In this document: positions 43,489 to 53,242 of the stretch, piece by piece
How the letters are laid out: each line of letters starts with the position of its first letter
Position numbering within the stretch: position 1 is the stretch's first letter
Assembly (NCBI RefSeq): GCF_014647035.1
Contig: NZ_BMOK01000005.1
Coordinates: 144,424 to 208,423, forward strand
DNA from: Sporolactobacillus putidus
Lineage (GTDB): Bacteria > Bacillota > Bacilli > Bacillales > Sporolactobacillaceae
Direction of reading: 5' to 3'
DNA length: 64,000 nt
Notes under the pieces: model-generated
What the model saw: the letters and a program-made list of their open reading frames with translations, nothing else
Databases searched by the model: none
What the model was told of the DNA's origin: nothing
Position numbers and translations under genes: made by a program

Positions 43489-43838
43489 GAAAGGATGAAG
43501 TTTACAGGGATAATAATATACAACTGTGAAGAAAACGTCAAATGAAATGTCAGATAAACTGACATAATTAATTTGTTCAAACGTGATTTCTGACATATAG
43601 CGTGCCGATCGCAGCGTTTTGAATGAATCGGTGGGTGAAACGGGATACGGGTGTTAAAAGAAAAATAGCCCCACCTTTCAAAATAGTATAAAAATATTGA
43701 ATACATAACATAACGAAATTTAAATATCGCCCGACTCAATTTTATATTATGATAAGAGTATACAAAATAATGTTAATTTTTATCCCACTACTTGTTAGAT
43801 CCCGGCTGTGGTTTAATTCATCAGGAGGAGTGATCAGC

Positions 43839-44834
43839 TTGTCGGTATTACATAAATTTCTGGATGAAAATATGATTCAGCGTCCCTTTGAAGACCGGCC
43901 GCTGCTTGAAACATACTGGGGCAGCGACTGGGGAAACGCCAATGCGGTCGGCAAAGTCAGAAAAGTTTTGGTTCACCGGCCGGGAAATGAAATTCTCGAA
44001 TTAAATAAGGCCAAATTTGAACCGGATGCGCATGCCAGAATTTTACGGGATGATCAGGGACACATCGTCAGCTATTGTCTCAGTAAGGAACCGCTGGATC
44101 TGGCCAAAATGCAGGAGCAGCATGACCGGATGACTTCAGTACTGAAAGAAGAAGGTGTTGAAGTTATTCCTCTGGAAGAAGACGATGAATTGCTGACAAA
44201 CAACCTGTTCGCCCGCGATGTCGGCATGGTGATTCCAGGAGGACTGATTCTGGCCCGGTTTGCATTGAAGTTCCGATATGGGGAAACGCGGAGAACACTT
44301 AAAACGGCGGCTAAGATCGGAATGCCCGTGCTCGCGTCCATTCAAGGGGAAGGTTTTGTCGAGGGAGGCAGCTTCATGGTGCTGGACCGGAAAACAGCCA
44401 TTACGGGCCGATCGATCCGCGTGAATCAGGCAGGCGTCGACCAGCTGCGTGCCATTCTCTCCTGGCAGGGGATGGAGCTGATCGTCGTTGATCTGCCGTC
44501 GAGCATGATCCACCTTGATGAAGTGTTCAACATGGTCGACGTAAACAAAGCACTGGTCGATCCGGCCAATCTGCCGCACTGGTTCCTGCAGATGCTGCAG
44601 CAGCGCGGTATTGAGCTGATTTATACGGATCCGCTCGACCCGCCGATGACAACGAACTGCCTGTGTCTTTCACCCGGAAAGGTGCTGTTTACGTCACTCG
44701 GTCAGCGGACGATTGAGGCGCTCGAACAGGCCGGGGTCGAAGTCATCGCCATACCGGTTGACGAACTCAATAAAATGGGCGGAGGAATCCACTGCTCGTC
44801 GCTCGTTCTTCAGAGAGACAACCTGGATGACTGA
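43839..44834 (+). CDS. Arginine deiminase / amidinotransferase family protein (DDAH-like)
   Basis: A 331-residue protein; TTG 43839 has AGGAGG 10 bp upstream, while the frame extends to an unlikely ATG at 43749. It shows the pentein fold: NNLFARDVGMVIPGGLILA, GEGFVEGGSFMVLDRKTA, SMIHLDEVFNMVD with the catalytic His, and the C-terminal GGGIHCSSLVLQR with the nucleophilic Cys. Enzymes of this family hydrolyse arginine or methylarginine, or transfer its amidine. Followed by a RocB-like gene and an arginine-type importer, so an arginine-related substrate is likely. Confidence 0.8.
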   Translation: MSVLHKFLDENMIQRPFEDRPLLETYWGSDWGNANAVGKVRKVLVHRPGNEILELNKAKFEPDAHARILRDDQGHIVSYCLSKEPLDLAKMQEQHDRMTSVLKEEGVEVIPLEEDDELLTNNLFARDVGMVIPGGLILARFALKFRYGETRRTLKTAAKIGMPVLASIQGEGFVEGGSFMVLDRKTAITGRSIRVNQAGVDQLRAILSWQGMELIVVDLPSSMIHLDEVFNMVDVNKALVDPANLPHWFLQMLQQRGIELIYTDPLDPPMTTNCLCLSPGKVLFTSLGQRTIEALEQAGVEVIAIPVDELNKMGGGIHCSSLVLQRDNLDD

Positions 44835-44859
44835 AAGGATTGAAAAAGGGGGGATCCTG

Positions 44860-46527
44860 ATGTATCAGCAAATTAAAGACATGCCGCTGCAGCAACAGGC
44901 GGAAATGATCACGCGCGACCTAGTCGGTGTCAAGAGCGTCAACGGCACACCCGGAGAAGTCGACATTGCTGGCCGGCTGGAAGCCATCATCCGATCATTT
45001 CCTTTTTTCGAAAAGCATCCGGATCTGGTCTGGACACAGAGGCTGAAGGGGGACGGACTGGGGCGTAAAAATGTCTTTGCTTTTCTTGAAAGCAAAGTGC
45101 CGACAGATCGGACAGTGATCTATCATGGCCATATGGACACCGTCGGAACCCATGATTTCGGGGCGATCGAATCCTTTGCGCTTGATCCGGATTATTTAGA
45201 GACCTTTTTCAAAGACTATGATAAAGACGCCGATGTGAAAATGGACGCCGAATCGGGAGACTGGCTGTTCGGCAGAGGCGCCCTCGACATGAAGAGCGGG
45301 GACGCCGTTCATCTGAGCAACTTGCTGTATTACTCGGAACATCGAGACGAACTGAAGGGCAATCTGCTTGTCATGTTCAACCCTGTCGAAGAAAATGACC
45401 ACGAAGGCGCCATGGAAGCGGTGGACGAGCTGATCCGGCTGAGGCGGGAGAGGCATCTGACCTATTTGCTGGCGATCAACGGAGATTTCGTCAGTCCGCT
45501 CTATAGGGGTGATCCGCACCGCTACGTCTATACAGGATCTGCGGGCAAGCTGCTCGGCTGTTTTTACATTCGGGGAAGGGAAACTCATGTCGGGGAAACC
45601 CTTGCCGGCATTGATCCGACATGGATTGCCAGCAAGATCAATATTGCACTGAACAACAATATGGACGTCGCAGAGAAGATTCCCGGCGAGGTGATTCTGC
45701 CCCCGTCCTGTCTCTACCAGCGCGACAGCAAGTCTTTCTATAATGTCCAGACGGCGGGGGCCGCCCACCTCTATTTTAACTATTTTCTTTACGAGCGGTC
45801 CCCGAAGGACGCGCTGAGACATCTCGAACGTGCGGCAGAGAACGCCTGTCAAGACCTTGAAGTTTTTTTGAAAAAACAATACACTAAATTCTCGGGCAAT
45901 TGCGGTTTGAAGGCAGATCCGCCGGACTGGTCAACCACCGTGATGACCTACGGAACGTTCGCTGAAGAAGCGAGGGCAATGGGTGTTGACGTTGAAGAAG
46001 TGACGGAGAAAACGATTCAGGAGCATCCGTCTGAGGAATTTCGCCGAATCAGTTACAAAATCATTGAAGCACTTGAAGCGGCGGCGGAAGACTATCGACC
46101 GAAAGTGATTGTTTTTTTCGCTCCCCCTTACTGTCCGCATAACTATCTTCGTACGGAGATTGATGAAGAACGGCGCTGCGATGACCTGCTTGACCGGATA
46201 TTGGCAAAAGCCGGGGAAGAGACGGGAGAACCATTTGCCAAAAAAAGGTTTTTCCCGTATCTGGCGGATAGCAGTTACCTTTCGATGAACGAGACAGCGG
46301 AAGAAACGAAGGAAATTCTCGAAAACTTTCCGGGATGGGGGCGGACGTACAGCATTCCGATCGACCGTATACGGCAGCTTAATATTCCGGTTCTCGACAT
46401 GGGTGTCTATGGTAAAAAGGCGCACACATGGATGGAACGTGTGTACAAGCCGTACTCCTTTGGCGTGCTTCCCGGTATGATCAGGGAAATGACAGAAGGC
46501 GTTCTGTCGGAAAAAAGCGAAGCCTGA
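44860..46527 (+). CDS. rocB: RocB-like arginine utilisation protein (peptidase M20 family)
   Basis: A 555-residue protein; ATG 44860 with AAGGGGGGAT upstream is chosen, the frame upstream overlaps the preceding gene. VIYHGHMDTVGTHDFG holds the first metal motif (H-x-D), GRGALDMKSGDAVHLSN the second Asp and FNPVEENDHEGAMEAVDEL the Glu pair of M20 metallopeptidases. Length and C-terminal extension equal RocB of B. subtilis, which acts in arginine breakdown by an unknown step. Tightly downstream of the deiminase-like gene. Confidence 0.85.
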   Translation: MYQQIKDMPLQQQAEMITRDLVGVKSVNGTPGEVDIAGRLEAIIRSFPFFEKHPDLVWTQRLKGDGLGRKNVFAFLESKVPTDRTVIYHGHMDTVGTHDFGAIESFALDPDYLETFFKDYDKDADVKMDAESGDWLFGRGALDMKSGDAVHLSNLLYYSEHRDELKGNLLVMFNPVEENDHEGAMEAVDELIRLRRERHLTYLLAINGDFVSPLYRGDPHRYVYTGSAGKLLGCFYIRGRETHVGETLAGIDPTWIASKINIALNNNMDVAEKIPGEVILPPSCLYQRDSKSFYNVQTAGAAHLYFNYFLYERSPKDALRHLERAAENACQDLEVFLKKQYTKFSGNCGLKADPPDWSTTVMTYGTFAEEARAMGVDVEEVTEKTIQEHPSEEFRRISYKIIEALEAAAEDYRPKVIVFFAPPYCPHNYLRTEIDEERRCDDLLDRILAKAGEETGEPFAKKRFFPYLADSSYLSMNETAEETKEILENFPGWGRTYSIPIDRIRQLNIPVLDMGVYGKKAHTWMERVYKPYSFGVLPGMIREMTEGVLSEKSEA

Positions 46528-46593
46528 AATCAGTTTTACTTCCCGGTGTTTACCCTTCTTGGAGGGGAAAAATAAAAAAAGAGGCGATTATTC

Positions 46594-47370
46594 ATGTTCA
46601 AAAAAGCGGGATTCATTGTCATTGCGTTACTTCTAGTTGTATTAACTGCGTGCAGCAGTACAGGGAGCAGCGGCGGACAAGCCAAGAAGACAATTGTTAT
46701 GGGAACAAGCGCGGATTACCCGCCGTTTGAATCCGTAGATACGGCAAACGGCAATAAAATAGTCGGATTCGATCTTGATACGGCAAAATATATTGCCGGC
46801 CAGCTGGGTTACAATCTGCAAGTTAAAAACCAGGACTTCAACGGGCTCATTGCCTCACTGAACAGCAAACAGCTTGATTTTGTCATGGCCGGAATGGTAG
46901 ACACGCCTGCCAGAGAAAAACAGGTAGAATTCTCCAAACCGTATTTCAATGACTATCAGGTCGTTCTGTCGAAAAAAGACGCAAAGATCAACAGTGTCAA
47001 TGATCTGAAGGGCAAAAAAGTCGGTGTTCAGCTCGGAACGACTCAGGAAACGCTGGCCGTTGAGCTGAACAAGACGATTCCGATGAATATTCAGAGATGG
47101 GATAAGTTGAATGATATGGCTGAAGCGATGAGAGCCGGTAAACTGGATGCAATTATTACTGTAAGTTCCGTAGCTTACGGCTATACCGGCAAAGACAAAA
47201 CCCTGCATCAGTTTCAGGCATTGGTTAACGGGAAACCTCAGGCCGATCCGATCAGCGTCGCATTCCCTAAGGGCAGCAAGCTGAAAGCAGAGTTCAACAA
47301 AGTTCTGGATAAAATGAATAAGAACGGCAAGGCACAACAGCTGGTTAATCAATGGATCAAGAATCAGTGA
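46594..47370 (+). CDS. Amino acid ABC transporter substrate-binding lipoprotein (arginine-type)
   Basis: A 258-residue family 3 binding protein with lipobox LTAC at ~17-20. VMGTSADYPPFESVD, VGFDLDTAKYIAGQLGY, DFVMAGMVDTPAREKQVEFS and GKKVGVQLGTTQETLAVE are typical of ArtP/YqiX-like proteins for basic amino acids. It is 66 bp after the RocB-like gene and starts the ABC operon. Substrate arginine or ornithine is inferred from context. Confidence 0.88.
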   Translation: MFKKAGFIVIALLLVVLTACSSTGSSGGQAKKTIVMGTSADYPPFESVDTANGNKIVGFDLDTAKYIAGQLGYNLQVKNQDFNGLIASLNSKQLDFVMAGMVDTPAREKQVEFSKPYFNDYQVVLSKKDAKINSVNDLKGKKVGVQLGTTQETLAVELNKTIPMNIQRWDKLNDMAEAMRAGKLDAIITVSSVAYGYTGKDKTLHQFQALVNGKPQADPISVAFPKGSKLKAEFNKVLDKMNKNGKAQQLVNQWIKNQ

Positions 47371-47406
47371 CCTGTTTATTGCTGATCAGAGGGGGGAAAC
47401 GGGGCA

Positions 47407-48081
47407 ATGCTGAATGATTTGATCGGGGGATTTAAAACGATTGCCCCTTCAATTCCGTATATAATCAATGGTATTTGGGTATCTTTGGGCATCGCGCTCG
47501 GCGCATCGATTCTCGGTTTTGTCGGCGGGATTCTGCTCTCTTTGTGTAAGATCGGAAACATCAAAGTGCTGAACGGATTAGCCCGGGCTTACACATCCGT
47601 GTTCCGCGGGACGCCGCTGATCCTGCAGCTGGCGATCGCCTATTTCGGTATCCCGCAGCTCTTTCAAATGGGGGATGTCAATCCGTTTACGTGCGCGGTC
47701 CTGACGTTCGGACTGAATTCTGCCGCCTACATGTCGGAAATTATCCGCTCTGGTATTAATGCGGTTGACAAAGGCCAGTTTGAGGCATCTGAAGCGCTGG
47801 GCATCTCCTACTGGCCGGCTATGAAAGATATCATTCTGCCGCAGGCCATCAAGAACATTCTGCCGGCGATGATGAATGAATTTATTACGCTGACCAAGGA
47901 CTCGGCCATTGTCTCGACGATTTCAGTAACCGATATGATGCGCCGGTCCCAGATTGTGGCCGCCCAGTACTATCTTTATTTTCCGCCGATGCTTGTTTCG
48001 CTTGTGATGTACTATGTGATCGTTCTGATTCTGACCTATTTCGGAGGCCGGCTGGAAAGGAGGATGCGCCGCAGTGATTAA
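47407..48081 (+). CDS. Amino acid ABC transporter permease (arginine-type)
   Basis: A 224-residue permease with five membrane helices. [20 protein letters not shown] is the His/Glu/Gln/Arg/opine signature and [20 protein letters not shown] the EAA loop that docks on the ATPase. The 3' end overlaps the ATPase gene by 8 bp, indicating translational coupling. A homodimeric channel with the lipoprotein and ATPase is expected. Confidence 0.9.
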   Translation: MLNDLIGGFKTIAPSIPYIINGIWVSLGIALGASILGFVGGILLSLCKIGNIKVLNGLARAYTSVFRGTPLILQLAIAYFGIPQLFQMGDVNPFTCAVLTFGLNSAAYMSEIIRSGINAVDKGQFEASEALGISYWPAMKDIILPQAIKNILPAMMNEFITLTKDSAIVSTISVTDMMRRSQIVAAQYYLYFPPMLVSLVMYYVIVLILTYFGGRLERRMRRSD

Positions 48082-48799
48082 AGCTGAACATATCTTTAAA
48101 AATTTTGGGGAACTGCACGTCTTAAAAGATGTTTCTCTTGAGATCAGAAAAGGTGAAGTTGTCGTTATCATCGGGCCCTCCGGATCCGGAAAATCTACTT
48201 TTCTGCGCTGCATCAATCTTCTGGAAAAACCGACTGGCGGCCGGGTGGAGATTGACGATCAGGAGATGACTGCGCTGCGTCCGAAACAGGTCGTCAAGGT
48301 TCGTGAAAAAGTAGGCATGGTTTTTCAGCATTTCTATCTTTTTCCGCACAAGACCGTGCTTGAAAATCTGATTTATGCGCCGATGAAGGTCAAAGGGCTG
48401 TCCAGGGAAAAGGCCGAGGAACGGGCAAAGGAATTGCTTGAAAAAGTTGGACTGTCGGAGAAGGCCGGACAATACCCGAGCAAGCTGTCGGGCGGTCAGC
48501 AGCAGCGGGTCGCGATAGCCAGGGCACTGGCCATGGAACCCGACTACATGTTGTTTGACGAACCGACGTCTGCCCTTGACCCGGAAATGGTCAAGGAAGT
48601 CCTTGAGGTTATTCAGTCACTGGCGGATACGGGCATGACGATGATCATCGTGACCCATGAGATGGGCTTTGCCAAAATGGTCGCCGACAAAGTTGTCTTC
48701 ATGGACGACGGACAAATTCTGGAAAGCGCGTCTCCTGATCAATTCTTCAGTGCGCCGAAAACAGACCGTGCAAAGGATTTTCTCGAAAAAATATTATAA
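48074..48799 (+). CDS. Amino acid ABC transporter ATPase (arginine-type)
   Basis: A 241-residue ATPase. Walker [10 protein letters not shown] at ~33, signature LSGGQQQR at ~137 and Walker [14 protein letters not shown] at ~158 are complete; [19 protein letters not shown] gives the switch His. The polar amino acid (ArtM/GlnQ) type is clear. It is the last gene before the convergent LysR regulator, only 10 bp away, with no obvious terminator. Confidence 0.93.
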   Translation: MIKAEHIFKNFGELHVLKDVSLEIRKGEVVVIIGPSGSGKSTFLRCINLLEKPTGGRVEIDDQEMTALRPKQVVKVREKVGMVFQHFYLFPHKTVLENLIYAPMKVKGLSREKAEERAKELLEKVGLSEKAGQYPSKLSGGQQQRVAIARALAMEPDYMLFDEPTSALDPEMVKEVLEVIQSLADTGMTMIIVTHEMGFAKMVADKVVFMDDGQILESASPDQFFSAPKTDRAKDFLEKIL

Positions 48800-48809
48800 A
48801 ATCTGAGCG

Positions 48810-49706
48810 TTAATCCGCCATGTCATGAATGGCGTTCCAGTCTCTTTCAATGATGCTGATCAAGCGCATCGTGCTGTTGTCGCTTAATTTGCTGGCGGCA
48901 ATGATCAGCGACGTTTTTATTTGTACCGGCTGCTTGTTCAAACTGATTTCGACCAGCTGCTTTTCGGCCAGCTCCTTTTTGACCAGATTGCGGCTGATCA
49001 GGCCGATGCCGATGTCGCTCATGACGGCGCTTTTCACGGCCTCAAGGCTGCTGGATTCGATGACTTTTTTAGAATTGATGCCTGCTTCCTGAATATAGTG
49101 ACGCATTTGCTGTTCAAAGGGGCCGTCAATTTCATATTTAATAAAAGGATATTTATCGAGAATGTCGCTGACAGGGTATTTTTCATGAAGCGCTTTTGAT
49201 GCGATCAGAACGAGATCTTCATGATCGGCAATGACGATGTTGGTAATTCCGGATTTTCTGTAGGTTCCGGAGATAATCCCGATATCGAAGTCGTTGCTGT
49301 CGATCCCGGCGATAACGTCTTTGCTGTAGCAGGAGACCAGCCTGATGCCGACTTCTGGACATTCGTGCAGAAATTTCCGGATGATCGGCGGGAAATAATG
49401 CGTGCAGAACGTTTCCGAGGCGGCGATGACCAGCCTGCTCGCGGGGCGGCTTTCCTTTGAGAGTTCTCGGTTCATTTCATCAAGCGTGGCGAAAATCTGA
49501 TCGACATAACGCTTCATGACTTCTCCTTGTGACGTAAGATAGGTTTGTTTTCCGATGCGGAAAAACAGCGGGTTCTTAATTTCTATTTCCAGTGCGCGGA
49601 TCTGAGATGTAACGGTTGGCTGAGAGAAATTGAGAATTTTCGCGGCTTTTGTGAAATTTAAGTATTCAGCGGCTGTCTGAAAAGTTTTCAGATTTCTGAG
49701 TTCCAT
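48810..49706 (-). CDS. LysR-family transcriptional regulator
   Basis: A 298-residue regulator; ATG 49706 has AAAGGGG upstream, the frame before it is spurious. LKTFQTAAEYLNFTKAAKIL and FSQPTVTSQIRALEIEI form the helix-turn-helix; residues ~90-295 are the substrate-binding effector domain (LVIAASETFCTHYFPPIIRK). It is divergent from the aminotransferase gene, 202 bp away, and convergent with the importer operon, so it may control either; amino-acid sensing is inferred. Confidence 0.9.
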   Translation of the reverse strand: MELRNLKTFQTAAEYLNFTKAAKILNFSQPTVTSQIRALEIEIKNPLFFRIGKQTYLTSQGEVMKRYVDQIFATLDEMNRELSKESRPASRLVIAASETFCTHYFPPIIRKFLHECPEVGIRLVSCYSKDVIAGIDSNDFDIGIISGTYRKSGITNIVIADHEDLVLIASKALHEKYPVSDILDKYPFIKYEIDGPFEQQMRHYIQEAGINSKKVIESSSLEAVKSAVMSDIGIGLISRNLVKKELAEKQLVEISLNKQPVQIKTSLIIAASKLSDNSTMRLISIIERDWNAIHDMAD

Positions 49707-49805
49707 AATGATCCCCTTTGAACAAATTGATCTTGGCCGGCCATTCAAAAACAAGCGATACCGTCCGATTGCTGGAGAACCGCGATGCCGCATAAATATT
49801 TGAAT

Positions 49806-49833
49806 AAACGGTCGTTTGAGATCATTATATAAT
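49806..49833 (+). promoter_or_regulatory. Promoter and small palindrome between LysR and aminotransferase genes
   Basis: AAACG-GT-CGTTT (49806-49817) lies just upstream of TATAAT (49828-49833). The palindrome is short; it may be part of a LysR-binding site. Confidence 0.4.
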
Positions 49834-49908
49834 AATTTATCTGCTGAAGGGCAAATCGCCAGTTTCGTAATTGAGCGGTGTACAGTTCATCTTAAGAAAG
49901 AAGAGGTT

Positions 49909-51201
49909 ATGAGAATCATGCCGGGAAAAAGTTTATACGAAAAATCACTGGATCTGTTTCCTCCTGTTGCTAATCGCGCGACACATCTTGGTATTGTCAA
50001 AGGCGAGGGCGCTTATGTGTGGGATGAGACGGGGCGGAAATATCTGGACTTCGCTAGCGGTGTAGCGGTTGTGAACTGCGGGCACAACAATCCATTTGTC
50101 GTGAAGAAAGCAAAAGAGCAGATGGATAAACTGGTTCATGGCGGCCATAACGTCGTTTACTACTCCTCCTATATTGAACTTGCGGAAAAGATACTGGGCT
50201 ATGTGGGCAGCGACTATAAAATCTATTTCTCAAACAGCGGTGCCGAGGCCAACGAGGCGGCTATTAAACTGGCAAAGCAGGTGACGCGCCGTCCGGGTAT
50301 AATCTCATTCAAGCACAGCTTTCACGGCCGGACACTGGCGACGACGACGCTCACGGCTTCGAACGCCAAGTATCGCCGCAACTATGAGGGCCTGCTGCCG
50401 AGCGTCTACTATGCGGAATATCCGTACGCGATCCGGACGGGGCTGAGCGAAGAACAGGAAGTGGCACGCTGTCTCGCTCAGCTGGATGAGATTTTCCACG
50501 ATCTGATCGAACCGGAACAGGTAGCCTGCATGATTCTTGAACCGGTTCAGGGTGAGGGCGGTTATATCGTACCGCCGAAGTCGTTTCTCCAAGCCCTGAG
50601 AAAAATTTGCGATGAGCACGGCATTCTTCTTGCTTTTGACGAAGTACAGACGGGATTCGGGCGAACCGGCAAGATTTTTGCCTATGAACATTTTGATGTG
50701 AAACCGGACATCATGACGCTCGCCAAGGCAATCGCCAACGGATTCCCGCTCAGCGCGATGGTCGCCAGACGGTCGCTGATGGACCAATGGCCGGCGGGCA
50801 CGCACGGCGGAACATTCGGAGGGAATCCCGTGGCCTGTGCCGCCGGAGTGGCAGTGTTTGACCTTCTTGAAGGGGGGCTCGCCGATCACGCAGCAGAGAT
50901 CGGCGGCTATTTTAAGAAAAAACTGGAGTCCCTGAAAGAAAAACACAGCGAGATTCTGGAAGTCAGAGGGCTGGGCCTGATGATCGGTGCCGAATTTGTT
51001 GACAAACAGGGCCGTCCGGACGCCGCTCTTGTCGCGAACATACAGAAAAAGGCGCTGGAAAAAGGACTGATACTGCTGAACTGCGGCGTCAGCAAAAATG
51101 TCATCCGGTTCATTCCTCCGCTGATCGTGGAGGAAGACCAAATCGACCAGGCGATGACGATTTTTACCGAAAGTGTGGAGGAGTCTCTGCTCGTCCATTA
51201 A
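49909..51201 (+). CDS. Class III aminotransferase (ornithine/4-aminobutyrate/acetylornithine type)
   Basis: A 430-residue PLP enzyme; ATG 49909 follows GAAGAGG. GAYVWDETGRKYLDFASGVAVV, FSNSGAEANEAAIKLAK, SFHGRTLATTTLTAS, AFDEVQTGFGRTGKIFAYEH and MTLAKAIANGFPLSAM with the PLP-binding Lys are all present. It resembles GABA and ornithine aminotransferases; the exact donor cannot be read. Context with arginine degradation genes makes ornithine a plausible substrate. The first ~31 codons of the longer frame are unlikely to be coding. Confidence 0.88.
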   Translation: MRIMPGKSLYEKSLDLFPPVANRATHLGIVKGEGAYVWDETGRKYLDFASGVAVVNCGHNNPFVVKKAKEQMDKLVHGGHNVVYYSSYIELAEKILGYVGSDYKIYFSNSGAEANEAAIKLAKQVTRRPGIISFKHSFHGRTLATTTLTASNAKYRRNYEGLLPSVYYAEYPYAIRTGLSEEQEVARCLAQLDEIFHDLIEPEQVACMILEPVQGEGGYIVPPKSFLQALRKICDEHGILLAFDEVQTGFGRTGKIFAYEHFDVKPDIMTLAKAIANGFPLSAMVARRSLMDQWPAGTHGGTFGGNPVACAAGVAVFDLLEGGLADHAAEIGGYFKKKLESLKEKHSEILEVRGLGLMIGAEFVDKQGRPDAALVANIQKKALEKGLILLNCGVSKNVIRFIPPLIVEEDQIDQAMTIFTESVEESLLVH

Positions 51202-51223
51202 CATGAACAACGTAGCATCTGAG

Positions 51224-51266
51224 GCGGGGCGGGAAAACGAATCTAGTTTTTCTGCCCCGCTTTTAT
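51224..51266 (+). terminator. Terminator of the aminotransferase gene
   Basis: GCGGGGC and GCCCCGC enclose GGAAAAC...GTTTTTC and are followed by TTTTA. Confidence 0.82.
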
Positions 51267-51362
51267 CCTGAATCCAGGTCGAACCCTGTTCTTCCTTGAA
51301 GCGGTCACCATATATGGTAAAATGGAGCGGGACGGAAAACGATCGTATCTCTGAAGGGCGGG

Positions 51363-52220
51363 ATGAAAATGTACCAGACGGTGATGACGGATCTTGACGG
51401 AACAGTGCTGACTCCGCTGAATACGGTTACGGACGAGCTGAGAAATTACTTGAGGGTGCTTCGGAAACGCGGCGTCCATATTTTTGCTGTAACCGGACGG
51501 CCGTATAAGGATGCGTGGGACGTACTGCAGGAGGATTTTCCGGCCGACGGCATGGTCTCGGCAAACGGCATGGCTGTTTATGCAGGAAACGAAAATATTT
51601 TTCAGGGTGCGCTTTCCGAAGAGCTGGTCCCTGAACTTATCAGACGGGCTGAGCGGGCCGAGATATACTACGAGCTGAACCCGGCTGAGGGGGGACGCGT
51701 GACACTCGCACAGGACCGGCCGTATATCCTGGAGCAGATTTGCGGCCCCAAACCCGGGTCGGTTTCTGAGAATGAATGGCTCTCACGCCTGCGGGCCGTC
51801 AATCAGATCATCACATGGAAAGATAAAGTGACCTTGCCGGAGATTTCCACCGTCAGTAAAATGTATTTCTTCAGCAAGCATGTTGAGAAGATGCGTCAAT
51901 GGAAACAAGAGCTGGCCGAACTGAGCCTGGAAATGCCTTTCGACTTTTTCTCTTCATCCCAGAATAACGCGGAAGTCACGGCAAAAGGGGTTTCGAAGGC
52001 GAGCGGCATCCAGACTCTGCTCCATCATTACCGTCTTCCTCTTGAAACAGCGCTCGCTGTTGGGGACGGAGAAAACGATTTGCCGATGTTCAGGGTTGCC
52101 GGCCATTCAGCAGCCATGAAAAACGCGCCTGATCATGTAAAGGCGCGGGCGGATGAGGTCACCGACTATTCATACGCTGAAAACGGACTCTATCATTTTC
52201 TGAAGAAGACGTTTGACTGA
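51363..52220 (+). CDS. HAD-superfamily hydrolase, Cof type
   Basis: A 285-residue phosphatase. VMTDLDGTVLTPLNTVTDEL has the nucleophile D-x-D, HIFAVTGRPYKDAWDVL motif II, KGVSKASGIQTLLHHY carries the Lys, and ALAVGDGENDLPMFRVAG motif IV with G-D-x-x-N-D. Cof-type proteins dephosphorylate sugar phosphates, pyridoxal phosphate or FMN. Single gene following its own promoter region. Confidence 0.92.
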   Translation: MKMYQTVMTDLDGTVLTPLNTVTDELRNYLRVLRKRGVHIFAVTGRPYKDAWDVLQEDFPADGMVSANGMAVYAGNENIFQGALSEELVPELIRRAERAEIYYELNPAEGGRVTLAQDRPYILEQICGPKPGSVSENEWLSRLRAVNQIITWKDKVTLPEISTVSKMYFFSKHVEKMRQWKQELAELSLEMPFDFFSSSQNNAEVTAKGVSKASGIQTLLHHYRLPLETALAVGDGENDLPMFRVAGHSAAMKNAPDHVKARADEVTDYSYAENGLYHFLKKTFD

Positions 52221-52273
52221 TTCCGTCGATACCGGAATATGACGAGGGTCCTCAGCTGCCATTCTGTTCCGGA

Positions 52274-53200
52274 TTAATGATTCTGGCCTTCTTTTCCGAT
52301 TTCAGGCAGGGCGGTTTTGGCAATGTGACGGTCGAGTGATTCATATTTCGCGTAGTCAATTGTTTCGTAAAGCTCGGCTCGAGTCTGCATATTGTGCAGA
52401 CTGTTTTTCTGTGTTCCCTTTTCGAAAATATCGGTAAAAACCCGTTCACAAGCCTTGGCTGCCGCCCGCATCGACGTTACGGGATAGATGACCATATTGA
52501 AGCCGAATCCGGCGAATTCTTCCGCGGTATAGTAGGGCGTTTTTCCAAACTCAGTCATATTGGCAAGCAGAGGTACGCTGACCGCACGGCGCATCGCCTG
52601 AAAATCCTCCCTGGAAATGAGTGCTTCGGGGAAGATGGCGTCGGCCCCGGCGGCGATGTAATCCTGTGCCCGGGCGACGGCGCCATCGATTCCCTCGACG
52701 GCTTTGGCATCCGTTCGCGCGACAACAACGAGGCTCGGGGCCGACGCTTTAATTGTCTGTATTTTTTGCTGCATTTCCTCTGAAGAGATCAGTCTCTTTC
52801 CGTTCAGATGTCCGCATTTCTTCGGCATCTGCTGATCTTCAATCTGCACGGCTGCCGCCCCGGCCTCCGCCATTTCTTTTGCTGCTCTGGCCGTGTTGAG
52901 TATTCCGCCGTATCCTGTATCGATATCGACGAGCAGAGGGAGATCGGCGGCACGGACCAGCTCATGCGCCTTCTCGGCCACTTCATTGGAGTAGATGAGA
53001 CCGAGGTCGGGGAGACCGCGGCTTGCCGTGTAGGCGGCTCCCGACAAATAAAGCGCCTCAAATCCGACTCTTCCGGCAATCAGCGCCGACATACCATCAT
53101 GGACTCCGGGTATTTTTAAAAGTTCCGGGCCCTCCATCAGTTGGCGAAATTGTTCGGCCAGCTGTTTTTGCGTTGTTTGTTCATTGACAATCCAGCTCAA
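52274..53200 (-). CDS. prpB: Methylisocitrate lyase
   Basis: A 308-residue protein of the isocitrate lyase/PEP mutase family with TTG start and GGAGGAG upstream. PGVHDGMSALIAGRVGFEALY begins the barrel (rather short residues), DIDTGYGGILNTARAAKEM holds metal ligands, and IEDQQMPKKCGHLNGKRL contains the catalytic K-K-C-G-H. It cleaves 2-methylisocitrate to pyruvate and succinate in propionate use. It lies 42 bp downstream of prpD in the same operon. Confidence 0.95.
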   Translation of the reverse strand: MSWIVNEQTTQKQLAEQFRQLMEGPELLKIPGVHDGMSALIAGRVGFEALYLSGAAYTASRGLPDLGLIYSNEVAEKAHELVRAADLPLLVDIDTGYGGILNTARAAKEMAEAGAAAVQIEDQQMPKKCGHLNGKRLISSEEMQQKIQTIKASAPSLVVVARTDAKAVEGIDGAVARAQDYIAAGADAIFPEALISREDFQAMRRAVSVPLLANMTEFGKTPYYTAEEFAGFGFNMVIYPVTSMRAAAKACERVFTDIFEKGTQKNSLHNMQTRAELYETIDYAKYESLDRHIAKTALPEIGKEGQNH

Positions 53201-53242
53201 AAAAATCTCCTCCCCGTCCGTTCATTCCTTTAAAAGCTTTTT